Shown here: positions 17,732 to 26,938 of the stretch, one piece after another
How positions within the stretch are numbered: position 1 is the stretch's first letter
Layout of the letters: each line of letters opens with the position of its first letter
NCBI RefSeq assembly: GCF_018390575.1
Contig: NZ_JAHBCJ010000006.1
Coordinates: 62,001-126,000, forward strand
Reading direction: 5' to 3'
DNA length: 64,000 nt
Origin: Bhargavaea massiliensis
GTDB lineage: Bacteria; Bacillota; Bacilli; Bacillales_A; Planococcaceae
The notes under the pieces: model-generated
Database searches by the model: none
Told to the model about the DNA's origin: nothing
What the model saw: the letters and a program-made list of their open reading frames with translations, nothing else
Program-made: the position numbers and the translations under genes

Positions 17732-18489
17732 TTAATGATTCAGGTCCAGTTCAATTCCGAAATACTGTTTCAGTACGCATGCCATATTCTTGTCGTCGAT
17801 CACCGTTTTTTGCTTTTCACCACTTCGTGTTGTGGTAAAGGTGTTCCCCGACAGTGTCACCCTGCCGTCCGGAGTCGCCAACGAAACAAGTGGCTGTCTT
17901 GTAAACGGGGAACGGGGGGAAGACTGGTTGAACTGGCAGACCTCCTCAAAATCATTGAGTGTTCTGAGGGCCGTATCGAGGCGATAGCGCGTTTTCCAGC
18001 CTTCTTGCTTCATATATTGTTGAAGATCGAATTTACCATCCCCTGAATTTGCCATCCGGTAAGTTCCGCTGACATCTTCCCTCTCCTCCCCCGATAACGG
18101 GAGCGGGACCCTGACTGAATCACCGAAGCCGACATCGACAAGGTAAGGCTGCTCCATTTCAACGATCAGGCAGGCATGACTTCCCGTCAGAGTCCAGCCG
18201 CCATCCGGCCGTTTGACTGTAGCGGATGCCAAACGGCTATTGAAGCCTAAACTCCGGAGCAGCCAGTTGAGTAATCCGTTCAGCTCATAGCAAAAACCGC
18301 CCCGATGATTCAACACCACTTTCCTGAATTAAGTCTCCACATCAAGCGGAATCCGGACTTTTTTATCACATCCAGATTTTCAAATGGGATATGAAGCATG
18401 TGATGTTCCTGAAGTTGAAGGAGCGTGTCCATATTCACTTGAATCGGGCCATTCCAATTCATCCGTTGCAGGTACCGATCTATTTCCAA
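17732..18489 (-). pseudogene. nat: Arylamine N-acetyltransferase, interrupted
   Basis: The intact enzyme would transfer acetyl groups from acetyl-CoA to arylamines or arylhydroxylamines. The Cys (RGGFCYELN), His (TGSHACLIV) and Asp (LVDVGFGD) of the catalytic triad are all still encoded. The N-terminal part starts at TTG 18489 behind GGGAGGG and reads through IPFENLDV, but then a run of six A (minus strand, 18364-18359) is one base short, and the restored frame meets TAA (18331-18329) where the family has a residue after VET. The C-terminal 195 codons remain open from 18319 but lack the N-terminal helices and have no ribosome site. Two independent lesions mean a pseudogene rather than a sequencing slip. 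Confidence 0.85.
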
Positions 18490-18534
18490 TCCAATCCCTC
18501 CCTTAGATTAGGAGTATCAGTTACATGGGGAGGA

Positions 18535-19080
18535 TTAGCCCCTGTTCATGATACCGTACTGCAATTGGATCATCTCTTCGGCCAGTTTCCGAATTCTCTC
18601 CAGAATCCGTTGATCCATCAGTTCATCCGTCTCGATATCAAAAGCATCGTTCAGGATAAAGACGTTGTCTGTGGGAATCAGTCCTTTCAGATAGGAAAGG
18701 ATGGAACCGAGATGATATTCGAGTACGAGGAAATGTTTTTCCGTCTGTCCGGTTGCCACCATTCCGGTCACCTTGTTTCTGAATGCATGTTCCGGCATAT
18801 GATCGAACAGATTTTTCAAGGCCCCTGTAAGGGATGCCTGATAGATGGGGGTCCCGAAAACAAGAAAATCGGCGGACTGGATTTTTTTAACGGCATTCCA
18901 GGTGTCTTCATTATAAGCTGCCAGCGGAAGGCCGGCGGCGAACTCAATTTCATATTCCCTCAGATCAATCATTTCCGTTTCGATACTGGAATCCAATAGT
19001 CGGGCAGCGGCAAGAACGCTGCCTACAGCAGCGGATGTTTTTTCACCGGCAAGAGCGCCGGAAACACCGACTAGTTTCAT
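18535..19080 (-). CDS. NAD(P)H-dependent FMN reductase
   Basis: This 181-residue flavodoxin-like protein reduces FMN (or quinones or azo dyes) with NAD(P)H. VGVSGALAGEKTSAAVG is the phosphate-binding loop; VFGTPIYQASLTGALKNLFDHMPE is the conserved substrate- and flavin-side loop with the PxYxxSxxGxLKNxxD pattern. The length fits the SsuE/YwqN-like group. I chose ATG 19080 with GGAGAAG upstream; the frame is open seven codons further but has no better site. It could supply reduced flavin to the LLM monooxygenase at 13134. It sits between two pseudogenes. Confidence 0.87.
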   Translation of the reverse strand: MKLVGVSGALAGEKTSAAVGSVLAAARLLDSSIETEMIDLREYEIEFAAGLPLAAYNEDTWNAVKKIQSADFLVFGTPIYQASLTGALKNLFDHMPEHAFRNKVTGMVATGQTEKHFLVLEYHLGSILSYLKGLIPTDNVFILNDAFDIETDELMDQRILERIRKLAEEMIQLQYGIMNRG

Positions 19081-19256
19081 AGACGAATCTTCTCCTTCCA
19101 CAGTAGACGTGCTCCATGATGATAGTAAGGATTGCGTTCAAGCTTTGAATAGCTATTTTATCGGAATATTAACTCATTATGTTGCATTTAAGATATAGAG
19201 TCCGTGCTGTTTGCTTTTTATTCATTCAAACTTACTTTCTGGACAACCCCGGTTTT

Positions 19257-20441
19257 TCATGGCTCCTCAGTTTTGATCCTCGACAATATTACTTCAGCTG
19301 CCGCCGCAGCACCGCCTGCATTCCTGAACTGCCCGGAAAGCGTGGCGGCATTTCTTCGATACTGTGGATCCTCCAGGACCTGATGGACAGCTTCCCTGAT
19401 TGTCTGCGGCCGGTCGTTTTTAAGAAGGATCCCTGCACCCAGATCAGCAACCCGTTGTGCAGCAAATTTCTGTTCACTGTGCATCGGATACAGGACCATT
19501 GGGACACCCTGATACAGACTTTCACTGACACTGTTCATCCCGCTGTGAGTAATGAAGAGGTCTGCCTGTCCAAGAACCGCTATCTGATCGACTGTTTTCT
19601 TTATAGTAAAATTATCCGGAAGCTTTCCAAATTGCCCGATGTCGGTTTTCTCTCCGACCGACATGACCACCTCAGAACTGATGTCTGCCAAAGCGCTGAT
19701 GCAGTTCCTATGGAAATGGGTGTCGTTCAGGACCGTTCCAAGCGAGACATACACCAATGTGCCGGGTTTCTCATTCTCCACAGTATTTTTGCCTTTTTCC
19801 GATATAGAAGGGCCAACAAACGCGAACCGATCGGAAAATGTCTCGGCAAGCGGCTGAAATTCCCTGGTGGTGAACACGATCGTCTCCGTATCATTGTCAT
19901 TCTCGATCAGAGATGTAAAGCTGTTCACTTCATAACCGGCTTGTTGCAGTTCTTTGATTTTCCCCCGTATCCTTCCCATTCCGATGATCATTTTTAGCGT
20001 TTCCTTGAATCCCGGTTTCATCATCTTGGCAGTATGCTGATTAAATGCGAAAGTGGTCGTCGAGCAGATATAAGGAATGCCCAGCTTCTGTGCATACAGC
20101 TTTCCCCATATACTCATTGAATCCGACACAATACAGTCCGGCATGGCGGATGAGAGTTCCTGAAGCACTTTCTCCTGCATCGCCAGTGTCGTGTCCACGG
20201 TCATTTCAATGAGCGCAGCAAAGTCCTTACCGGCTTTTTTACTGATTTCAATATCCGTCGCCTGAGGAAGAAATTTATCACACCCGATAAACTTGGCACC
20301 GGCTGCTATGATTTTCTCCCGGAACTCCCTGAATGAGTAATACCAGACCTAATGTCCCCTCTCCGTTAGCTCCCTTACTACCGCCAGAGTCGGATTCGTA
20401 TGACCGTGTGCCGGCAAAGAGAAGAAAACGATTCTGCTCAT
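19257..20441 (-). pseudogene. Macrolide-type glycosyltransferase with single amber codon
   Basis: This would be a 394-residue GT1 enzyme that moves a sugar from UDP-glucose to macrolides or other lipophilic acceptors. The reading frame starts at ATG 20441 (AGAGGGG upstream) with MSRIVFFSLPAHGHTNPTLA, the acceptor-site His included. Codon 31 is TAG (20351-20349), inside RGH-stop-VWYYSF where the family has Glu. All other codons are open, and the donor-binding C-terminal signature (FITHSGMNSVSESLYQGVPMVLYPMHSEQ) is intact. The largest open part begins at 20204 and lacks the acceptor N-lobe. It lies one base after the stop of an XRE regulator gene. It is a pseudogene unless the amber is read through. 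Confidence 0.85.
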
Positions 20442-20442
20442 T

Positions 20443-20877
20443 TCATTCCCCTCTTTCCGGCTCGGCATTCCGTATCATTTCCGCAAAGCCGAGGACTGTG
20501 TCACGCTTCATAAGGGCAATTCCCATCGAGCTGTCATCACCGAGCACGACCATCTGGTCTCCGGCACGGATCCCGAACCGCTCCAGCGCCTGTGCAGGAA
20601 TTTTGAGCGCCCCGGCCTCATTCACCTGGGCCACTCCGAAAAAGTGTTTTCCGCGAGGCGCCAAACGATTCGCTTCCTCTTCTGTCAAATCCCCCGAGAG
20701 CTGATCCAGGGACACCTGAAAATGATCCGCGAGCACGCGGCATTTATACACGTCCGGAAGTGATTCCCCCGACTCCCATTTAGCGATCGTCTGCCTGGAT
20801 ACCCCCAGGCGCTCCGCCAAATATTCCTGGCTCTGTTTGTTCCGCTTCCTTAACACACGAATATTGGTGCCGATCAT
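20443..20877 (-). CDS. XRE helix-turn-helix regulator with AbrB-like C-terminal domain
   Basis: This 144-residue regulator has an N-terminal Cro/C1 helix-turn-helix (IRVLRKRNKQSQEYLAERLGVSRQTIAKWESGESLPDVYKC) and a C-terminal swapped-hairpin, AbrB/SpoVT-like segment (ALKIPAQALERFGIRAGDQMVVLGDDSSMGIALMK). The combination is widespread in Bacilli, and its regulons are mostly unknown. The start at 20877 gives AAGGAG a nine-base spacing; the ATG three codons earlier is too close to that site. It is followed after one base by the glycosyltransferase reading frame, so it probably controlled expression of that gene and itself. Confidence 0.85.
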   Translation of the reverse strand: MIGTNIRVLRKRNKQSQEYLAERLGVSRQTIAKWESGESLPDVYKCRVLADHFQVSLDQLSGDLTEEEANRLAPRGKHFFGVAQVNEAGALKIPAQALERFGIRAGDQMVVLGDDSSMGIALMKRDTVLGFAEMIRNAEPERGE

Positions 20878-21142
20878 CCCGCTCATCTCCTTTGGGTTCA
20901 CTTTACCCCATAGAAATGTTAATGGCTATCAACGAACTTATGCAGTTACTGTTAATATTCGTGGCATTGATAGAGAGCTGTCCAAAAGTGCATTTCCAGG
21001 TAATGGCTCCAACTTTCCTGATAACCTGCTTAGATTCGTCTGCAAATTCAACAGAGGCATCACCATACATTTGACCATCCCTGAGCAACGGGAAATCACC
21101 GATCAGAAAAAATGCAGCCACGCCGTTCCCTATTCAAAACGA

Positions 21143-21184
21143 AAGATCAGGCATCCCTGCGTGAATGCAGAATGCCTGATCTTT
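21143..21184 (-). terminator. Terminator of carA
   Basis: AAAGATCAGGCAT pairs with ATGCCTGATCTTT across a 15-base loop, starting one base after the carA stop. No carB follows. The remaining bases from here to 20878 show nothing else that I recognise. Confidence 0.75.
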
Positions 21185-21185
21185 G

Positions 21186-22265
21186 TCATCTTATTGATGT
21201 TCCAGACAGCTGTCTTTCCTTGAGCCGGCCGACAAATTGTTCAAATATGAACACCGTATCCAGAGGACCGGGATGCCCTTCCGGATGAAACTGGACGGCC
21301 TGAACCGGTTTTTTCTTATGTCGCAGGCCCTCCACGCTGCCGTCGTTTATATTTCGGAATGACACTTCAAACAAATCATTGTCGATCGTCTCTTCTTGCA
21401 CGACGTACCCGTGATTTTGTGAGGTGATGTAGGCTTTTCCTGTTTTCAGATCCTTTACAGGATGATTCCCCCCGCGATGGCCGAAGAGGAGCTTTGTTGT
21501 TTTCGCGCCGTAGGCCATTGCAATCAGCTGATGGCCAAGACAGATCCCGAGGGTCGGATACGTTTCTGAGAGCTCCCGGATTTTCTCCAGTTGATCGGCT
21601 GCATGTTCCGGATTTCCCGGTCCGTTGCTGATGACGACCCCATCGGGATTCTGACCTCGGATGTCTTGTATGGAGTGATGGTAAGGTACAACGGTCACTT
21701 TGCACCGTTGTTCAAGAAGATAATCCAGTATGGACTTTTTATAGCCAAAATCCAGAAGTACCACATGCGGCCCTCTATTCCCGTAGGTCTTCACCTTTTT
21801 CGTAGTCACCCGATCATACATCGCGCCATCCTCACCGGACAGAACCGCGGCATCTTTCCGTTCGGAAATGATACCCCGGACCGTTCCTTTTTTCCGAATG
21901 GTCCTGACCAAACTTCTGGTATCTATATCCGTCAGGCAAGGAAGCCCATTTTCCTCCATTCTTCCCTCCAGTGAGCCGGTCGCCCGGTGATGATGCAGGT
22001 CAGACGACATCTCTCCGGTCACAATTCCCCTCAAGTGAGGGGACACACTTTCATCATCTTCCCCGCTGACCCCGTAATTTCCGATCAGCGGATAGGTGAA
22101 GACAATGATCTGACCGGCATAGGAAGGGTCTGTAATGATTTCCTGGTAGCCGCTCATGCTCGTATTAAAGACGACTTCACCTTCTGCTTCTACCGAAAAC
22201 TCCCCGGCCAGAACACCTTCAAATACCTCTCCGGTTTCCAAGATCAAGTATCCCTGTTTCATCAT
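21186..22265 (-). CDS. carA: Carbamoyl-phosphate synthase small (glutaminase) subunit
   Basis: This 359-residue subunit hydrolyses glutamine and passes ammonia to the large subunit for carbamoyl phosphate synthesis (arginine or pyrimidine pathway). The CarA N-terminal domain is recognisable (FEGVLAGEF, NTSMSGYQEIITDPSYAGQIIVFTYPLIGNYG). The class I amidotransferase half has Cys242 in GICLGHQ and His327/Glu329 in FHPEGHPGP. It looks fully functional. Oddly, no carB is adjacent: a terminator follows at once. It is the last gene of the dapL-dapF-glnA-asnB-amt-carA run, 67 bases after amt. It may pair with a distant CarB or serve another role. Confidence 0.92.
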   Translation of the reverse strand: MMKQGYLILETGEVFEGVLAGEFSVEAEGEVVFNTSMSGYQEIITDPSYAGQIIVFTYPLIGNYGVSGEDDESVSPHLRGIVTGEMSSDLHHHRATGSLEGRMEENGLPCLTDIDTRSLVRTIRKKGTVRGIISERKDAAVLSGEDGAMYDRVTTKKVKTYGNRGPHVVLLDFGYKKSILDYLLEQRCKVTVVPYHHSIQDIRGQNPDGVVISNGPGNPEHAADQLEKIRELSETYPTLGICLGHQLIAMAYGAKTTKLLFGHRGGNHPVKDLKTGKAYITSQNHGYVVQEETIDNDLFEVSFRNINDGSVEGLRHKKKPVQAVQFHPEGHPGPLDTVFIFEQFVGRLKERQLSGTSIR

Positions 22266-22287
22266 TTCCCCCCTCTATCCAACCTCA

Positions 22288-22318
22288 GTATGCAACCCAC
22301 CGGAAGGCCCGGTGGGTC
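22288..22318. terminator. Hairpin between amt and carA
   Basis: ACCCACCGG and CCGGTGGGT form a strong stem in the 67-base gap. The tail is poor in T on the minus strand, so partial attenuation or mRNA processing is as likely as full termination. Confidence 0.5.
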
Positions 22319-22332
22319 TGTTTGTCAAATCA

Positions 22333-23640
22333 TTATTCTTTCAGAAGCTGGGCATTCAGCAGGTGTCGTGGAAGGACAGAGTCCGAATCATCCCGGTTGA
22401 ATGCTTCGGGATACCCATAACTGCCATGTTCACTGATATCGAGGCCGGCCAGTTCCTGTTCTTCGGTAACCCGGAGGCCCTTCATGACTGCTTTCATGCC
22501 AAGGAGGAGCAGGAAGGATACGGCAAAAGCGTAACCCGCGGATACCGTGATGCCCATTGCCTGCACTCCCAGCTGTTCAAGACCGCCTCCATAAAGAAGG
22601 CCTGCCTGCCCGACAACAGCCAGCTCTTGTGTGGCAAAGATACCGGTCGACAAAGTGCCCCATACGCCTGCGATCCCATGCACGGAGAGAGCAAAAATCG
22701 GATCGTCGATTTTCAGCTTTTCAAAGAATCTGACACTGTAGAAAACCATGATTCCCGCAACGGCTCCGATGATGACGGATGCCCATGTTTCCACAAAGGC
22801 ACAGGATGCGGTGATGGCAACCAATCCGGCAAGTGTTCCGTTCAACATGGTCGGGATGTCGGATTTCCCCAAAGCCGCCCAGGAAATCAGCAATGCACTG
22901 ACCGCACCGGCAGCCGCAGCCATCGCGGTATTCAGGGCGACGAATGCGAAGAAACCGTCCTCGACCCCCAAGGTGCTCCCCGCATTGAATCCGAACCAGC
23001 CGATAAAAAGAATCAGAACTCCCAAAGCCGTGTACACCTGGTTGTGGCCGCTGAGATTGTTGGCCGTGCCGTCGCTGTTGTATTTGCCGATCCGGGGTTT
23101 CAGGAGAATGGTGGCCGCCAGGGCTGCCATTGCGCCTGTCAGGTGAACAACCGTCGATCCGGCAAAGTCCTGTTTGCCATGCTCCGCAAGCCAGCCCCCT
23201 CCCCAGATCCAGTGGGCGATGACCGGATAGACCAGGACAGAGAACAACACTGCGAAAACGAGGTAGACAGACAGCTTTGCCCGCTCTGCAAATCCTCCAA
23301 ACGCGATGGTCAGTGCGATGCCTGCAAACGCCAGCTGGAAGACAAAGAACGCAACGGTAGAATAGGGACTCCCCGGAATTTCCTCGCCCGGGTAGAAGAA
23401 ATCACTCATCCCGATGAAGAAATTACTGTTTTCTCCAAAGATGAACCCGTAGCCCACTGCCCAAAAAACGATTGCAGCGATTCCAAATGAAAAGATCGTT
23501 TTGCCGGCGATATGTCCCGCATTTTTCATACGTGTGGAACCTGCTTCAAGCAGGATGAACCCTCCCTGCATGAAAATCACCAAAATAGCACCCAGCATGA
23601 TCCACACACTGTTCAGATAAAACAAGTCCGCCATACCCAT
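22333..23640 (-). CDS. amt: Ammonium transporter, Amt/NrgA family
   Basis: This 435-residue inner-membrane channel conducts ammonium or ammonia. About eleven membrane helices are evident. Pore marks are the periplasmic Trp region (FIGWFGFNAGST), the first pore His in VVHLTGAMAALAA, and the second in FALSVHGIAGVWGTLSTG. The C-terminal cytoplasmic tail (LRVTEEQELAGLDISEHGSYGYPEAF) is the standard one that contacts a GlnK/PII protein, yet no PII gene is adjacent, unlike nrgAB. It lies 48 bases after asnB and 67 before carA, in a run of nitrogen genes. No TnrA or GlnR box was found in front of it. Confidence 0.95.
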   Translation of the reverse strand: MGMADLFYLNSVWIMLGAILVIFMQGGFILLEAGSTRMKNAGHIAGKTIFSFGIAAIVFWAVGYGFIFGENSNFFIGMSDFFYPGEEIPGSPYSTVAFFVFQLAFAGIALTIAFGGFAERAKLSVYLVFAVLFSVLVYPVIAHWIWGGGWLAEHGKQDFAGSTVVHLTGAMAALAATILLKPRIGKYNSDGTANNLSGHNQVYTALGVLILFIGWFGFNAGSTLGVEDGFFAFVALNTAMAAAAGAVSALLISWAALGKSDIPTMLNGTLAGLVAITASCAFVETWASVIIGAVAGIMVFYSVRFFEKLKIDDPIFALSVHGIAGVWGTLSTGIFATQELAVVGQAGLLYGGGLEQLGVQAMGITVSAGYAFAVSFLLLLGMKAVMKGLRVTEEQELAGLDISEHGSYGYPEAFNRDDSDSVLPRHLLNAQLLKE

Positions 23641-23660
23641 TCCTCCCGTATTTTTGTAAT

Positions 23661-23686
23661 AGGATAGGGGGGCAATCCCCCATCCT
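23661..23686. other. Strong hairpin between asnB and amt
   Basis: GGATaGGGGG pairs with CCCCCATCC around GCAAT. On the minus strand the tail is ATTACAAAAA rather than T-rich, so a processing or stabilising hairpin is more likely than a terminator. Confidence 0.5.
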
Positions 23687-23688
23687 GT

Positions 23689-25536
23689 TCAGCTTTCTAC
23701 AAGGTCAATTCTGTAATGATCAAGCCATGTATGGATTTGAGAAAGATGGGCAATCAGTTGCGGAGCCGTCATCAATTGGCCAAACCAAGGGGCCTTGAAA
23801 GAGGCACCATCCGAGTCGAGGATTTCTTTGACCTTCTTCTTCGAAACAATTTCCCAGAGCGGTGAAGGCTTCGCGTGAATGTCCCGCAGCTTTTCTTTCA
23901 CGAGTCTCATATATGCCGGGTGATGGGTTTTCGGATACGGACTCTTTTTGCGGTCGAGAATTTCTTTCGGGAGAGCACCTTCCATCGCTTTTCTCAGAAT
24001 TCCCTTTTCACGGCCCCCCAACATCTTCATATCCCACGGAATGTTCCAGGCATATTCGACGAGCCGGTGATCGGCAAACGGGACACGGACTTCAAGCCCC
24101 GCTCCCATGCTCATCCGGTCTTTTCGCTCCAGCAATGTCGGCATGAACCAGGTCATATTCAAGTAAAACATTTCCCTCCGCCTGGCCTCTGTCGGGTCCT
24201 CTCCATCCAATACGGGCACCTCAGCGATTGTCCGATCATAGCGGTCCTGAATATATTCCTTCAGTGATAGCTTTTTCCGCCAATCTCCCCGCAACAACTC
24301 TTCTCTTTCTTCCTGTGAAGTCATCCATGGGAACCGGTTGCCCTGTAGGAGGTCAGACTTGTGAAACCAAGGGTACCCCCCGAATATCTCATCTGCGCAC
24401 TCCCCCGAAAGAGCAACGACGTGGTCCTGTCGGATCTGTTTACAAAACCATAGGAGAGATGCATCCACATCAGCCATCCCGGGAAGATCCCGGACCAGTA
24501 CCGCCCGGTCCAGACCGTTGACCAGTGTCTGCTGATCAATCACCTTTGAATGATGGTCTGTACCAATGAAGTCCGACACCTTTTCGATCCACGGCGCATC
24601 CTGATCCGGCTGAAAAACACTTGATTTGAAATAGTGAAGATTCTGTTCATAGTCAATGGAATACGAGTTCAGCCTCCCTCTTCCTTCTTTTCGGAACTGC
24701 TCGGCTGCCACGGCTGTGATAATACTGGAATCTAGTCCCCCTGACAGAAATGTACAGACCGGAACATCTGCGATAAGCTGACGCTGAATGGCATCTTTTA
24801 CGAGGAACGAAACTCTATCCAGTGTTTCTGCGAGATCATGGTCATGGTTCCTGCTTTCCACATTCCAGTATCGCCATTTCCGGATACCTTGTCTGTCAAA
24901 GGTCAGGGCATGCGCAGGCGGGAGTTCATCGATTCCGCGGAAAATTCCATTTCCCGGGCTGCGTGACGGACCCAATCCGAACACTTCCCTTAATCCGTCG
25001 CGGTCCACTTGCGCTTTGATTTCCGGATGCTTCAGAATCGCTTTGATTTCGGAAGCAAACATCAGGGATTCGGCACCGGCCCGGTAAAATAACGGTTTAA
25101 CGCCGAGCCGGTCTCTCGCCAGAAATAGCCGATCCAGCGTTTCATCCCATATTCCGAAGGCGAAGATTCCGTTCAGCCGCTCCAGGCACTGCTCTCCCCA
25201 TTCGATATAAGCAGTCAGCAGCACTTCGGTATCGGACCGGGAATGAAACGGATATCCCTTGCCGATCAGTTCATTTCTGATCTCTTCCGTATTGTAAAGC
25301 TCACCGTTGTAGACAATCCGGTAAGTACGGCCCTGTGACTCCTTGGTCATTGGCTGCGACCCGCCGGCAGGATCCACGACGGTAAGCCTTGTGTGGCCAA
25401 GGGCCATATGCTCGGAACACCAAATATTCAGCGCGTCCGGGCCCCGCCTGGAAAGTGTGGCGGCCATTGACTGTATCACCGGCGATTGCTGTCTGAGATC
25501 CTGCTGCCAATCTGCCCAACCGGTTATTCCACACAT
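23689..25536 (-). CDS. asnB: Asparagine synthase-type glutamine amidotransferase
   Basis: This 615-residue class II amidotransferase starts with the catalytic Cys2 (MCGITGW). The glutaminase domain covers residues 1 to about 210 (RRGPDALNIW, GHTRLTVVDPAGGSQPM, YNGELYNTEEIRNEL). The synthetase domain has the ATP pyrophosphatase loop FLSGGLDSSII near residue 265 and GECADEIFGGYPWFH. The reaction is ATP-dependent amidation, classically aspartate to asparagine. Some AsnB homologues in Firmicutes and Corynebacteria instead amidate meso-diaminopimelate in peptidoglycan precursors; the neighbours dapL and dapF make that worth considering here. It follows glnA by 43 bases and precedes amt by 48 bases on the same strand. 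Confidence 0.92.
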   Translation of the reverse strand: MCGITGWADWQQDLRQQSPVIQSMAATLSRRGPDALNIWCSEHMALGHTRLTVVDPAGGSQPMTKESQGRTYRIVYNGELYNTEEIRNELIGKGYPFHSRSDTEVLLTAYIEWGEQCLERLNGIFAFGIWDETLDRLFLARDRLGVKPLFYRAGAESLMFASEIKAILKHPEIKAQVDRDGLREVFGLGPSRSPGNGIFRGIDELPPAHALTFDRQGIRKWRYWNVESRNHDHDLAETLDRVSFLVKDAIQRQLIADVPVCTFLSGGLDSSIITAVAAEQFRKEGRGRLNSYSIDYEQNLHYFKSSVFQPDQDAPWIEKVSDFIGTDHHSKVIDQQTLVNGLDRAVLVRDLPGMADVDASLLWFCKQIRQDHVVALSGECADEIFGGYPWFHKSDLLQGNRFPWMTSQEEREELLRGDWRKKLSLKEYIQDRYDRTIAEVPVLDGEDPTEARRREMFYLNMTWFMPTLLERKDRMSMGAGLEVRVPFADHRLVEYAWNIPWDMKMLGGREKGILRKAMEGALPKEILDRKKSPYPKTHHPAYMRLVKEKLRDIHAKPSPLWEIVSKKKVKEILDSDGASFKAPWFGQLMTAPQLIAHLSQIHTWLDHYRIDLVES

Positions 25537-25579
25537 GTATGCTCACTCTTTCTAAGATGTTTTCACAGGCTGCCGCGGC

Positions 25580-26905
25580 TCAATATTGAGTCAGATACTG
25601 TTCCCGCTCCCAAGGGTGGATCTGGGTGCGGAACATATCCCATTCAATTTCCTTGGACTCCACAAAGTGCTCAAACAAGTGGCTACCCAGGCCATTAATG
25701 ATGACTTCATCCTCCTTCAGCAGATCCAGGGCGTGAGCCAGTGTGGACGGAAGATCGATGATTCCGTTGTCGCTTCTCTCCTTTCTGGACATGTCGTAGA
25801 TGTTCTGGTCGATCGGTTCCGGTGCTTCCAGCTGATTCTTGACCCCATCCAGCCCGGCAGAAAGAAGTACGGCCATCGCCAGATACGGATTTGCGGACGG
25901 ATCTACGCTTCTGACTTCGACACGGGTGCTTAACCCCCGCGATGCCGGAATCCGGATAAGCGGGCTCCGGTTTCTTCCGGACCATGCGACATAGCAAGGC
26001 GCCTCATAGCCGGGAACAAGCCGCTTATAGGAATTCACAGTCGGATTCGTGATGGCCGTGAAACTTGGAGCATGTTTCAGGATCCCCGCCAAAAAGTGTC
26101 GGGCTGTATCGCTCATTTCCATCGCACCTTCCGGGTCATAGAACGCATTTTCTTCCCCTTTGAACAAACTCAGGTTGCAATGCATGCCGGAGCCGTTGAT
26201 GCCGAACAGCGGTTTCGGCATGAAGGTCGCCAGGAGGCCGTGTTTTCTGGCAATCGTTTTGACGACCAGTTTAAATGTCTGGATATCATCACAGGCTTTT
26301 AGTGCGGACTGATACTTGAAGTCGATCTCATGCTGGCCGGGGGCCACTTCATGATGAGAAGCCTCTACCTCGAAGCCCATTTCTTCGAGTTCCAGTACGA
26401 TATCGCGGCGGCAGTTTTCCCCCAGATCTGTCGGGGCAAGGTCGAAATAGCCTCCGCTGTCATTGAGTTCGAGCGTCGGATTCCCGTTTGCATCCAGTTT
26501 GAATAGAAAGAACTCCGGTTCAGGCCCAAGATTAAAGTGGGTGAAGCCCAGTTCTTCCATCTCTTTCAGCACACGCTTGAGGTTGGCGCGCGGATCCCCT
26601 TCAAAAGGCGTTCCGTCGGGATGGGCGATATCACAGATCAGACGGGCAACCTTCCCTTTTTCGGACGTCCACGGAAAGATGACGAACGTGTCCAGGTCCG
26701 GGCAAAGATACATATCGGATTCTTCAATCCGTACAAACCCTTCAATCGAAGAGCCGTCGAACATCATTTTGTTGTCCAGTGCTTTCGGGAGCTGGCTGAC
26801 CGGTATTTCTACATTTTTGATCGTCCCGAACAGGTCTGTGAACTGCAGGCGGATAAACCGCACATTCTCTTCCTTCACCATTTCCATCACTCGCTGTTTA
26901 TCCAT
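25580..26905 (-). CDS. glnA: Glutamine synthetase, type I-alpha
   Basis: This 441-residue enzyme makes glutamine from glutamate, ammonia and ATP. The GS fold is clear: [11 protein letters not shown]-like [55 protein letters not shown], and [34 protein letters not shown]. Arg in GFVRIEES is the residue that gives glutamine feedback inhibition in B. subtilis GlnA. There is no adenylylation loop tyrosine motif, as expected for the alpha type. Start ATG 26905 follows AAAGGAG/GGGGGGAA; a longer frame adds nine residues without support. There is no glnR next to it, unlike the usual glnRA operon, so this may be a second copy. Confidence 0.95.
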   Translation of the reverse strand: MDKQRVMEMVKEENVRFIRLQFTDLFGTIKNVEIPVSQLPKALDNKMMFDGSSIEGFVRIEESDMYLCPDLDTFVIFPWTSEKGKVARLICDIAHPDGTPFEGDPRANLKRVLKEMEELGFTHFNLGPEPEFFLFKLDANGNPTLELNDSGGYFDLAPTDLGENCRRDIVLELEEMGFEVEASHHEVAPGQHEIDFKYQSALKACDDIQTFKLVVKTIARKHGLLATFMPKPLFGINGSGMHCNLSLFKGEENAFYDPEGAMEMSDTARHFLAGILKHAPSFTAITNPTVNSYKRLVPGYEAPCYVAWSGRNRSPLIRIPASRGLSTRVEVRSVDPSANPYLAMAVLLSAGLDGVKNQLEAPEPIDQNIYDMSRKERSDNGIIDLPSTLAHALDLLKEDEVIINGLGSHLFEHFVESKEIEWDMFRTQIHPWEREQYLTQY

Positions 26906-26938
26906 TTCCCCCCAGCTCCTTTTCTTTTTCAAATTCGT

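Noticed and set aside
20903-21121. 72-codon frame between XRE gene and carA as a carB remnant
   Set aside because: No ATP-grasp or CarB motif is visible and there is no ribosome site; treated as non-coding.
22156-23490. Long plus-strand open frame (444 codons) opposite amt
   Set aside because: It is the antisense of the conserved Amt coding sequence, is rich in His, Cys and Gln without domain likeness, and has no ribosome site.
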